Below are positions 10,717 through 18,177 of a DNA stretch of 30,233 bases, piece by piece (position 1 is the stretch's first letter; every line of letters starts with the position of its first letter). The DNA comes from a virus, in the IMG/VR virus record IMGVR_UViG_3300042522_001048, positions 1 through 30,233 of that record. One strand, written 5' to 3'. The notes under the pieces were generated by a model. That model was not told the DNA's origin, did no database searches, and saw nothing but the letters and a program-made list of their open reading frames with translations. The translations under genes were made by a program, and so were the position numbers.

Positions 10717-11124
10717 ATGGATTGCAAGATGGTATCAAAAACGCCCGAGATCACACGCAGGGCTGGACGGCCTACAGGCAGCACAAAGAAGAAATACCTA
10801 ACGCCGCAACGTATGCAGGACGTGGAGGATACTCTCACACTGTTGACAGGCAAAGCATACGAAGACAGCCCGACAGTGCCCAAAGGATGGGACGTTGAGA
10901 AATGGGCAGAGAACGCTTGCTATAGAGCAACGCAGGTTGTTTGGGGCATTCTTAACGAAAAGGACTCCGACAGCCTCACAGCCGCCCAGATTATCTTCAG
11001 GCTTGCCAAGAAGCTAGAGAGCAAGAACGCATCCAGACAGGCCGTAGAGGACACAATAAACGCTCTAGCAGCAATCAAGCACGTGATCGTAGATGCAAAA
11101 ATTGACCAAAGCCAAAACAGCTAA
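10717..11124 (+). CDS. Terminase small subunit (probable)
   Basis: A 135-residue protein directly before the large terminase, the usual place of the small subunit that recognises the phage genome and starts packaging. It opens with a basic segment (RRAGRPTGSTKKK, residues 14-26) and continues as helices. I cannot point to a certain helix-turn-helix, so the call rests mainly on order and size. The start is ATG 10717 or ATG 10729; neither has a good ribosome site. If transcription starts near 10712 the message would be almost leaderless. It overlaps the next gene by 32 bases. Confidence 0.65.
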   Translation: MDCKMVSKTPEITRRAGRPTGSTKKKYLTPQRMQDVEDTLTLLTGKAYEDSPTVPKGWDVEKWAENACYRATQVVWGILNEKDSDSLTAAQIIFRLAKKLESKNASRQAVEDTINALAAIKHVIVDAKIDQSQNS

Positions 11125-12418
11125 AGCGCGCGCACCCAAAGCAGCGATGCCAAAGGTGGAAGAGATAACAGGGCGCACGCTTGATATCCCCGTCGCTAGG
11201 GTTTTTCAGCCTCTCTTGCAGTCCGCACGGTACAAAGGTATTCACGGCGGCAGGGGATCAGGTAAATCAACGTTTGCGGCGCAGGCCGTGGTGACACAGT
11301 GCCTCTTTCGCCCTGGATTGCGTGTGGTGTGTGTGCGTGAGACGCAAAACAGCTTGAAGGAATCGGTTTACCAGTTAATTGTGGACCAGATAAACAAGCT
11401 AAGCGTTGCCTCAGCGTTCAACGTGCAATCATCGCGCATTATCACACCCGGAAATGGATTGATAATCTTTGCAGGGATGCAGGATCACACGGCCGAAAGT
11501 ATCAAATCCCTTGAAGGCTTTGACATTGCATGGTGTGAAGAGGCCCAGACCATGTCCAGCAGGTCACTGGAGATACTGCGGCCAACCATCCGAAAGATAG
11601 GCAGTGAATTGTGGTTTACGTGGAACCCAAGAAACGCCAGTGATCCCGTGGATCAACTCTTGCGGTGTGAACAGCCACCAAAGGATGCCATTGTAATCAA
11701 GGCCAACTACAACGACAACCCATGGCTGCCTGATGTTCTAAACGAAGAGCGTCTCTATGACCAGAAATTCAAACCAGACAGATACGGCCATATATGGCTT
11801 GGTGAATACGAACCAACGGCCGTAGGGGCAATATGGTCAAGGCAGATACTACACGAGAGCAGACGGCACGATATGCCAGATATGGAGCGCATCCTTGTTG
11901 CTGTTGACCCGAGCGTCACAGCGGGAGAGAATGCAGACGAGAATGGGATCATCGTCGTGGGCAAGGGAGCAGATGGGCGCGGGTATGTTTTGGATGATGT
12001 AAGCCTGAAAGGCACACCGGCACAATGGGCACAAAGAGCCATAGCCGTATATGACCAGTATCAGGCCGATGCTATTGTGGCAGAGGTGAATCAGGGTGGT
12101 TTAATGGTTAAGAATACCATCATGGCCGTGCGTCCTAACGTGCGTGTGATAGAGGTGAGAGCGTCAAAGGGTAAGCATGTAAGGGCAGAGCCTATCAGTG
12201 CCCTATACAACCTTGGCCGCATATCGCATGTGGGCACGTTTCCCGATTTAGAGGCGCAAATGTGCAAAATGACGGCGGCGGGATATGATGGGGAGGGATC
12301 GCCTGACAGGGTAGATGCGCTTGTGTGGGGATTCTCACAGCTTTTTGAACAGCTGGCCAAGGGTAAGCCGAAGTTTACAAAGCCCGTGGTACTTAACGCC
12401 AACTACAGGTTTTACTGA
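11093..12418 (+). CDS. Terminase large subunit (ATPase-nuclease)
   Basis: A 441-residue packaging motor. Walker A is GGRGSGKS (residues 52-59), Walker B region FDIAWCEEAQ (143-152), both as in PBSX/P22-type Terminase_3. The C-terminal RNase-H-like nuclease domain shows VAVDPS (Asp 272), AIVAEVNQGG (Glu 331) and DRVDAL (Asp 405, Asp 408), giving the expected acidic metal-binding residues. It translocates DNA into the procapsid and cuts it. ATG 11093 overlaps the small subunit by 32 bases; a later ATG at 11147 is possible. The stop overlaps the next start by one base (TGATG). Confidence 0.95.
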   Translation: MQKLTKAKTAKARAPKAAMPKVEEITGRTLDIPVARVFQPLLQSARYKGIHGGRGSGKSTFAAQAVVTQCLFRPGLRVVCVRETQNSLKESVYQLIVDQINKLSVASAFNVQSSRIITPGNGLIIFAGMQDHTAESIKSLEGFDIAWCEEAQTMSSRSLEILRPTIRKIGSELWFTWNPRNASDPVDQLLRCEQPPKDAIVIKANYNDNPWLPDVLNEERLYDQKFKPDRYGHIWLGEYEPTAVGAIWSRQILHESRRHDMPDMERILVAVDPSVTAGENADENGIIVVGKGADGRGYVLDDVSLKGTPAQWAQRAIAVYDQYQADAIVAEVNQGGLMVKNTIMAVRPNVRVIEVRASKGKHVRAEPISALYNLGRISHVGTFPDLEAQMCKMTAAGYDGEGSPDRVDALVWGFSQLFEQLAKGKPKFTKPVVLNANYRFY

Positions 12419-12924
12419 TGAGAAGCCTACGCATTAAACAGGAATTCTATTTGGTGTTTTTGCCGTTTGATAAGTCTGAATTTACCACACGATGGGACAG
12501 AATAAGGTTTAGGGCCTTGTCATGGCTTTACGATAAAGGCAAAGGTGATTTTAATGACTTTGGCCATGTGTATATCTTTTTGAAAAAGGCGGATATGCAC
12601 GTTTGCTTAAGTCGAACGCAATGGGGGTATTATTTGGACGCGCAGCGTATGGGGGCACTGTCTCAATCTCTTTTGTTAACAGAGCAAGAGGCCTTTGGGG
12701 TTCTTTTAAAGAAAGAGTATCCACAAAGCAATGCCATTGTGTCCGTTAAGACAACAATATCGCCCAAAAGGTTTTACAAGAAGACGATACACAGTGGGAA
12801 TTTATGTCATCATGTGGCTTGTAATGTCTTAGGTATTGCAGAAAAGATAAAAAGTCCTTATGGATTGTATAAATACTTGGTAAAAAATGGGTCTTTTGTG
12901 GTTAAGGAGCATTCAAATGGTTAG
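12418..12924 (+). CDS. Possible papain-like-fold phage protein (168 aa)
   Basis: MRSLRIKQEFYLVFLPFDKS... The protein has GHVYIFL (residues 49-55) and, near the C-terminus, LCHHVACNVLGI followed by SPYGLYKYL (146-154). The pattern 'C--(h)---LGI---(s/t)PY-LY-YL' occurs in small phage proteins with a papain/NlpC-like fold that follow the large terminase in podoviruses. Candidate catalytic residues are Cys 130 or Cys 135 and His 50, but I cannot confirm. It starts one base inside the terminase stop and ends eight bases into the next gene. Confidence 0.55.
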   Translation: MRSLRIKQEFYLVFLPFDKSEFTTRWDRIRFRALSWLYDKGKGDFNDFGHVYIFLKKADMHVCLSRTQWGYYLDAQRMGALSQSLLLTEQEAFGVLLKKEYPQSNAIVSVKTTISPKRFYKKTIHSGNLCHHVACNVLGIAEKIKSPYGLYKYLVKNGSFVVKEHSNG

Positions 12925-13192
12925 TAGTGTTTTGCCTTTGGCGTTTGGAGCCATTTCTGGTGGGATAGCCGCCAAAAGACAGCAGAAAGCGGCCAAGAGC
13001 GATGCCAAGGCGCAGTCGGTAGAGCAAGACAAGATTGCCCGAGCCCAGATGCAGCAGGAAAAGACGTTAAAGGACCAAGAGAACGAACAAAAGCGGTTAC
13101 GGTCCGAGCAGTTACGGGCATTGCGGGGCAGGAATGGCGCAAGGTCGTTAATTACCACGGGTGAAACTGGATTAACAGGATTGATAGGGTAG
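12917..13192 (+). CDS. Small structural protein (91 aa), hydrophobic start and coiled coil
   Basis: Begins with a hydrophobic alanine/glycine segment (SSVLPLAFGAISGGIAA, residues 3-19), then a long Lys/Gln/Glu-rich helix (about 20-70), probably a coiled coil, and ends RGRNGARSLITTGETGLTG, an arginine-glycine motif often seen in small proteins next to portal genes. AAGGAG lies five bases before ATG 12917; a start at 12887 is not favoured. A role in the head-tail region is inferred from place and form only. Confidence 0.65.
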   Translation: MVSSVLPLAFGAISGGIAAKRQQKAAKSDAKAQSVEQDKIARAQMQQEKTLKDQENEQKRLRSEQLRALRGRNGARSLITTGETGLTGLIG

Positions 13193-13194
13193 AT

Positions 13195-13461
13195 ATGACA
13201 AAAACAATCACAAAGCCTATTAAAAAGATTATAAGTCCGGTTAAGAATGTTTTGGGAGGAAAGCCCAAGAAACAACCCGCTGCGCCTGTAAACAGCAATA
13301 ATCAGGCCACAACGGCAGACATAAAGCCGAATGACCCACGCTTGGATATGTCCCCTGATCAGATTTTGGCGGAGCGCAAAAAGAAGACAAAAACCCGCAT
13401 GGGAAGAACACGAGACACCTCTTTGCTTTACGATAGCAATTTACCTGTAACGATTGGTTAG
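13195..13461 (+). CDS. Small basic protein before portal (88 aa)
   Basis: A lysine-rich N-terminus (MTKTITKPIKKIISPVKN) is followed by a proline/asparagine-rich linker and RKKKTKTRMGRTRDTSLLY, with the GRTRDTS part resembling the arginine motif of the preceding gene. Unassigned; a basic virion protein that contacts DNA or the portal is possible. It lies two bases after the previous stop and one base before the portal start, so it is part of the same late unit. Confidence 0.65.
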   Translation: MTKTITKPIKKIISPVKNVLGGKPKKQPAAPVNSNNQATTADIKPNDPRLDMSPDQILAERKKKTKTRMGRTRDTSLLYDSNLPVTIG

Positions 13462-13462
13462 C

Positions 13463-15064
13463 ATGTTAGACGTTGAAACAGTCTTAAAAAGACACCAGAA
13501 AGCCCAAGGCGAAAAAGACGAAAACAGGTCTTTGTTTGAGGAGGTGATAAACTACGTTCACCCGTTCAAAAACACCTATAACAAAAACTCTTCGCACGAA
13601 GCGAATCAATCAAACACTTTGCAGCATGACAGCACGCCGCTTGTGTCTGCTATCAATTTTATCAACACCTTGTCAAAAAAGTTTACGCCGCAGTTTACGC
13701 GGTGGGTTGAACTTGAGGTTGGGCCTGGTATGCCTGATGAATACCGCAATACGTTTGATAGTGCCTTGGAAAAACTAAACGAATTGATCTTTTCGTTTAT
13801 TGAAACAAGTAACTATGCTGCGATTAAACCAAGGGTGTATTTTGATCTTGGTATTGGCACGGGATGCTATGACATCATGCCAAATCCGAATCGCAATGAA
13901 AACCCTTTGCTGTTTTTGGATCAGCCGCTTGTGGATTTAAGCCTTGTTAGTCGTGCCGATGGTTTTATCAGCATGAAATTTATTGATAAAACCGTCAAAA
14001 ATTGTGACTTGAAAGCCATTTATGGGGGCCAGTTAGATTTAACGGGGGAAATAGAGCGGAGCATTAAAGAAAAGCCTGATGTCAATATCAAGATTGTGGA
14101 GGCTGTCTATTGGTCGGATGAAAAGAAGCTATGGTATTTTGAGGTTATTCACCACCAGTTAAAGCACAAGATGCTTAGTATTCCTTACCGTGAGTGTCCA
14201 CGCATCACGCCGCGATGGTTGACGATACCAGGGCAATCGTTTGGCGTAGGGCCGTTCACGTTGGCTTTGTCGGACATTCGGCAATTAAACTCTTTGCGGA
14301 TGTTAGAGCATCAATCGGCAGCGTTTAGCACGTTTGGGGCCTATACTGTGGCAGGTATGGACACCATGAATCCGACAAATTGGGTAATGCAGCCCATGTC
14401 ATTCTTTCCTGTGGAGCGGAATGGTGGGCCAGATGGTCCAAGCATTGCGCCATTTCCAAATGTAGGGAATTTCCAGTCACAGGAATATATGATTTCGGGA
14501 ATGCAAGATCAGGTTAGGCAGATTATGCTGGATCGCCGGTTGCCCCCTGAAACAGCGCAGCCCAAAACGGCTTTTGAGATTGCCGAGCGATTAAAAGAAC
14601 TGGAAACAGACATTGGGGCAGCCTTGCCGCAGTTGTACTATGAGGATGTGATGCCAGCCACGCGCCGAATTGTTTCGATATTGCAAGAAAGCGGCCATTT
14701 AAACGGCATTTTGCAAAAAGAATTAGGGGCTATCAAGGGCATTAACCTTGCGGATTGGCTCAATGGTTATGCTTTAAAGATCAAAATCACCAGTCCTATA
14801 TCGCGTTTGCAGTCTGTGCAGGATGTGCAAGCCTTTACACAAGGGTTTAGTATTTTGCAAGGCATGATGCCTGAAATATCTACCATGTCCCTTAATCTTC
14901 CTAAAACGGTGCATTGGATTTTTGATAAATTGGGCGCACCAAATAATCTTTTATTATCAGAGGAAGCTTTACAGCAGTTACAGCAGCAGTTACAACAGGC
15001 GGCGGCGCAGGGTGCGGCGCAAATACAACAACAAAGTCAACCACAACCGTTAGGCGTTGCATGA
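13463..15064 (+). CDS. Portal (head-tail connector, T7 gp8-like)
   Basis: A 533-residue protein, almost the length of T7 gp8 (536). Its opening (a helical start with NRSLFEEVINYVHP), the LSLVSRADGFISMKFID region and the helical C-terminal part (PETAQPKTAFEIAERLKE) match the head-tail connector family. It forms the dodecameric ring through which DNA enters the capsid. The C-terminus is unusual: a glutamine-rich stretch (LQQLQQQLQQAAAQ and QIQQQSQPQPLG). The start is ATG 13463, one base after the previous stop. It shares ATGA with the next gene. Confidence 0.9.
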   Translation: MLDVETVLKRHQKAQGEKDENRSLFEEVINYVHPFKNTYNKNSSHEANQSNTLQHDSTPLVSAINFINTLSKKFTPQFTRWVELEVGPGMPDEYRNTFDSALEKLNELIFSFIETSNYAAIKPRVYFDLGIGTGCYDIMPNPNRNENPLLFLDQPLVDLSLVSRADGFISMKFIDKTVKNCDLKAIYGGQLDLTGEIERSIKEKPDVNIKIVEAVYWSDEKKLWYFEVIHHQLKHKMLSIPYRECPRITPRWLTIPGQSFGVGPFTLALSDIRQLNSLRMLEHQSAAFSTFGAYTVAGMDTMNPTNWVMQPMSFFPVERNGGPDGPSIAPFPNVGNFQSQEYMISGMQDQVRQIMLDRRLPPETAQPKTAFEIAERLKELETDIGAALPQLYYEDVMPATRRIVSILQESGHLNGILQKELGAIKGINLADWLNGYALKIKITSPISRLQSVQDVQAFTQGFSILQGMMPEISTMSLNLPKTVHWIFDKLGAPNNLLLSEEALQQLQQQLQQAAAQGAAQIQQQSQPQPLGVA

Positions 15065-15345
15065 ATTTAGACAATCCTTTAAATTTTACCTTAAAAGGGC
15101 AAAAAGAAAACCCTATTTTACAGCAACATAAAAGGCTGGCTTTGGATTTTTACCATGTGTTCAATTCCCCAGCAGGGGAGAGAGTTTTGGCATTCTTGAA
15201 ATCAAAGACATTGGACCAGCCTTGCTGGAATCCTGGTTATGGAGAGAATGCCGAAAGGACTGCCTATGCACGAGAGGGGCAGAATAATATCGTTCGTGAA
15301 ATCATCAAAATGATACAATTTGGAAAGGAAACACCCAATGAGTGA
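15061..15345 (+). CDS. Bbp19-like small phage protein
   Basis: A 94-residue protein whose core fits the Bbp19-like pattern found next to portal and scaffold genes: 'F-SPAGE-VLAFL' (residues 34-46), a central aromatic/glycine part (PCWNPGYGENA) and 'YAREGQNNIVREIIKMI' (69-85). The biochemical role of the family is unknown. It starts in an ATGA overlap with the portal and ends eight bases inside the scaffold gene, so these three are probably translated together. Confidence 0.75.
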   Translation: MNLDNPLNFTLKGQKENPILQQHKRLALDFYHVFNSPAGERVLAFLKSKTLDQPCWNPGYGENAERTAYAREGQNNIVREIIKMIQFGKETPNE

Positions 15346-16183
15346 TGCTGAAAGTTTGTTAGGCGATGCGTCTTTAGCGGCCCCTGTTGCCACCACAGAA
15401 GGGCAAGAGCCTGTTATTGTCACCCGTCCTGATAATATCCCTGAGTCTTTCTGGGATGCAGAGAAGAATGCCCTTAAAACGGATGATTTGCTAAAGTCCT
15501 ATGATGATGCAGAAAAACGCGCCAAAGGATTGCGGGACAAACTGGCTAAAGGTTGGCAGAACGTGCCTGACGATGCCACAAAATATGCGTTTGAATTGCC
15601 AGACACCTTTAAGGAAACGTTGGCAGACGGTGAATTAAACGAAGATATGGTCGATTTTGCCAAGGCAGCAGCGTTTGAGTCTGGCCTTTCTCAAGAGCAA
15701 TTTAATAATTTTATGGGAAGAATTATTCCCCAGTTACATGAATACGGGATCAACTTAGATAACAGAGAGCCAACGCCTGAAGAGATTGAGGCCCAACAAA
15801 AAGAGATTGCCGAAGCCAAGCAAGCAGAATTTCAAAAATTAGGAGATGGCGCGGATAGAATTATTGCCAGCGTGAGAGCAAACCTTGAAACCATTAAATC
15901 CCAAAACATCTTTACAGAATCAGAGTTAGACTTGATTCAAAATGGCCTAGGGTCATCGGCGGATGGTGTGTTGGTTTTAGATAAGATGTTTACCAAGATG
16001 TTTGGGCAAAAGACGGCCATTACGAATTTTGATGTGAAAGCATCGTCTTTTGGTGTTATCACGGAAGATGCTTTAAAAGATCGTCTTGATGATAGAAGAA
16101 ACGCAACAAATTCAGCATTTTATCAAGAAACCCAACGAATGATAGAGCAATACGGGGAACAAAAAAAACGCATGCAAAAATAG
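15338..16183 (+). CDS. Capsid assembly scaffold (T7 gp9-like)
   Basis: A 281-residue acidic, helical protein between portal and capsid, as in T7 (gp9, 307 residues). Features include a disordered acidic N-terminus with PDNIPESFWD, a charged helix (EIEAQQKEIAEAKQAEFQKL) and a basic end (EQKKRMQK), typical of scaffolds whose C-terminus touches the capsid shell. It shapes the procapsid and then leaves. GGAAAGGAAACACCC precedes ATG 15338; a start at 15320 is less likely. A 129-base gap to the capsid gene follows. Confidence 0.85.
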   Translation: MSDAESLLGDASLAAPVATTEGQEPVIVTRPDNIPESFWDAEKNALKTDDLLKSYDDAEKRAKGLRDKLAKGWQNVPDDATKYAFELPDTFKETLADGELNEDMVDFAKAAAFESGLSQEQFNNFMGRIIPQLHEYGINLDNREPTPEEIEAQQKEIAEAKQAEFQKLGDGADRIIASVRANLETIKSQNIFTESELDLIQNGLGSSADGVLVLDKMFTKMFGQKTAITNFDVKASSFGVITEDALKDRLDDRRNATNSAFYQETQRMIEQYGEQKKRMQK

Positions 16184-16312
16184 ATATTTACAAAGCGTTA
16201 TTGTTGTTTTATGTTGATAAAAAAACGACCTATTTTTAGGCCCGCATCTTGCCCCTAATAAAAAAATAGCCCTCTCGTTGATCGTGAAAAATCAATTTAA
16301 AAAGAGGGACTT
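16184..16312 (+). promoter_or_regulatory. Structured leader of major capsid gene
   Basis: A 129-base gap. A hairpin pairs CCCTCT (16270-16275) with AGAGGG (16303-16308), which is the ribosome site of the capsid gene, and an inner stem TTGAT (16278-16282) / ATCAA (16291-16295). A short CCTA-TTTT-TAGG element lies further upstream. No good promoter is visible. The hairpin would reduce or time translation. Confidence 0.45.
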
Positions 16313-17194
16313 ATGTCGTCTTTACAGCAGGCCAATAACTTTGCTATTGAGTTTGATCTAAAAACAAAACTCGATGCAACATTAGAAGATACAAAATTAC
16401 GGAAAATATGCCAGGTTCGTCAAGGTGTTGTGGGTTCAACCACCACGTTTAACAGAGTTGGTTTAATGACGACAAACCAGCGTACAGTGGGTGCTGGCCC
16501 GTTACAGGCTCAAGATGTGGCCCAAAGCCACGTTGTTGCGACTATTAGCGTGTTTGATGCCGTCACAATGCTTGATGACACGGAGATGGATCGTATTACG
16601 TATGATTTGAAATCGTATTTGATTAAAGCAGCCAGATCAGCGGTGATTAACCGTATTGAACAGGTCATTATCAATGCCATGAACACGGGTGCAAGTGCCA
16701 CAATTTCAGTAGGTGCGGATGGTACAAACTGGACACTGGCAAACATGATTGAGTTGGCAAACATTTTTGACCGATTGAACATGCCACAGCAAGGGCGTTA
16801 TTTTGTTGTTCACCCAAACAGCTTAAAAGCGGCTTTGCAGCAAAGCACGGTAACAAGTGCTGATTTTAACACTTTGATGGCTCTTATGGGGTCCACAGGT
16901 GATTTAACGGGCAAATCTTACCTTGGTTTTGAGTTTATTGTCATGGGTAACTTAGATACACCGGAAGGTGGATTGCCGTTTAACGGTACAACAAACGTGC
17001 GGACAAACTTTGCTGTTTGTGCGGATCATGTAGGTCTTGCTTTTAACCGAGACATTCGCACAAAAGTGTCTATGATTGACCGTGAAGATTCATGGCAGAT
17101 TATGGCTTCTGTTTCGGTAGGTGCTGTTGGTATCGGCAGTACGCAAGCTGGAAAAGAAGGAATTTACAGATACTTAATTGACGAAGCAGTTTAG
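16313..17194 (+). CDS. Major capsid protein
   Basis: A 293-residue protein following the scaffold gene. It has the look of a HK97-fold capsid: an acidic start region (AIEFDLKTKLDATLEDTKL), a helical spine (LIKAARSAVINRIEQVIINA), an alternating beta/helix middle and a well-ordered beta C-terminus ending VGAVGIGSTQAGKEGIYRYL. It is shorter than T7 gp10A (345). Hundreds of copies form the head. GAGGGACTT before ATG 16313 is sequestered by a leader hairpin. I see no sign of the T7-type frameshift product. Confidence 0.85.
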   Translation: MSSLQQANNFAIEFDLKTKLDATLEDTKLRKICQVRQGVVGSTTTFNRVGLMTTNQRTVGAGPLQAQDVAQSHVVATISVFDAVTMLDDTEMDRITYDLKSYLIKAARSAVINRIEQVIINAMNTGASATISVGADGTNWTLANMIELANIFDRLNMPQQGRYFVVHPNSLKAALQQSTVTSADFNTLMALMGSTGDLTGKSYLGFEFIVMGNLDTPEGGLPFNGTTNVRTNFAVCADHVGLAFNRDIRTKVSMIDREDSWQIMASVSVGAVGIGSTQAGKEGIYRYLIDEAV

Positions 17195-17202
17195 GAGAAC
17201 TT

Positions 17203-17535
17203 ATGCCTTATATCGCAAGAAATCTCGTTTCCGTTGGGGGCGAACACTCAGGAACATCAGTTATTACATCGGGCGTGGCTCGCCGCGCTCCTATGCAATT
17301 TACTTATGGAACATCGGATTCTATTACCACATGTCGTGCCAGTGGATATTTTAACAATGCAGCTAATCTTCTTAGAAAGGGCGATCTAGTGACAATTACC
17401 AGTTACTCAGGTGCTGATTTTGAGACAAACGCTGCCGTTACTATTTCTGGTTATCAAAACATGGTTGTCTTAACGAGCGTCAACGGTGTTGTGGACTTAT
17501 CGGACGGATCATCTATTGGTTTAACAAACACTTAA
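17203..17535 (+). CDS. Probable capsid-associated (decoration-like) protein
   Basis: A 110-residue beta-rich protein with repeated short strands (TTCRASGYFNNAANLLRKGD, LVTITSYSGAD, AAVTISGYQNMVVLTSVNGV). It directly follows the capsid gene with a TAGGAGAACTT ribosome site, the place where a decoration, fibre or capsid stabilising protein is often encoded. The family is not recognised; a gp17-independent minor structural role is equally possible. A 15-base gap separates it from the tail tube gene. Confidence 0.6.
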   Translation: MPYIARNLVSVGGEHSGTSVITSGVARRAPMQFTYGTSDSITTCRASGYFNNAANLLRKGDLVTITSYSGADFETNAAVTISGYQNMVVLTSVNGVVDLSDGSSIGLTNT

Positions 17536-17550
17536 TAATTTGGGCTTGTT

Positions 17551-18177
17551 ATGAGTTCGCGTGAAAGCATCGCATCGCAAGCCCTATCCCTTTTGGGGGC
17601 CAACACTATTTCAAGTTTTGATGAAGGCACCAATGAAGCCAACATCATAAACGATCATTATGACCAGTTTATTCGGAATATGTTTAGTGTATTTCCCTGG
17701 TCTTTTGCCACGCGCAAGGTGCAGCTAGAGCAATACAGCAGCAATCCTCTTAATGAATTTTCTTTTCAATATGTGCGGCCCGATCAGGCTTTGTATATTT
17801 TTAAGCTATTTAATTCCCTAGAATATCATGCTCAAGCCATTACAGATTTTGACACCCTAGAGGATTTTGTCCTTTGCAATTACGATGACCCCATTATAGC
17901 ACAGTATTCTGTTTACAAAGAGGAAAATCTTTGGCCTGGCTATTTTGCGGAATTTGCCGTCAATGCCCTTGCAGCAACCATTGCCGTGCCTGTGACGCAC
18001 AATGCTGATTTGGCAAGATTGTATGATGAAAAAGCTTATGGTCCCCAGCAATCGGTAAGAAAGGGCGGATTATTTGCACGGGCGGTGGGTTCAGATTCCC
18101 GTCAAAAGCCCCCAGTTATGCTTAATGGCAACCCTATTATTGCCTCTCGTTATGGGTGGCGAGGCTATGGTTATTAA
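17551..18177 (+). CDS. Tail tubular protein A (T7 gp11-like)
   Basis: A 208-residue protein (T7 gp11 has 196). The opening ESIASQALSLLGANTISSFD plus EGTNEANIINDHYDQFIRNM, followed by 'F-WSFATRKVQLE', is the recognised start of tail tubular A; the motif 'W-GYFAEFAVNALAATIAVP' near residue 130 is also typical. It forms the adaptor ring between portal and nozzle. ATG 17551 has only weak ribosome signals and comes 15 bases after the previous stop. The stop overlaps the tail tubular B start by one base. Confidence 0.9.
   Translation: MSSRESIASQALSLLGANTISSFDEGTNEANIINDHYDQFIRNMFSVFPWSFATRKVQLEQYSSNPLNEFSFQYVRPDQALYIFKLFNSLEYHAQAITDFDTLEDFVLCNYDDPIIAQYSVYKEENLWPGYFAEFAVNALAATIAVPVTHNADLARLYDEKAYGPQQSVRKGGLFARAVGSDSRQKPPVMLNGNPIIASRYGWRGYGY

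Noticed and set aside
16184-16269. Terminator between scaffold and capsid genes
   Set aside because: The CCTA/TAGG element is only 4 bp and lacks a T-run in the coding direction.
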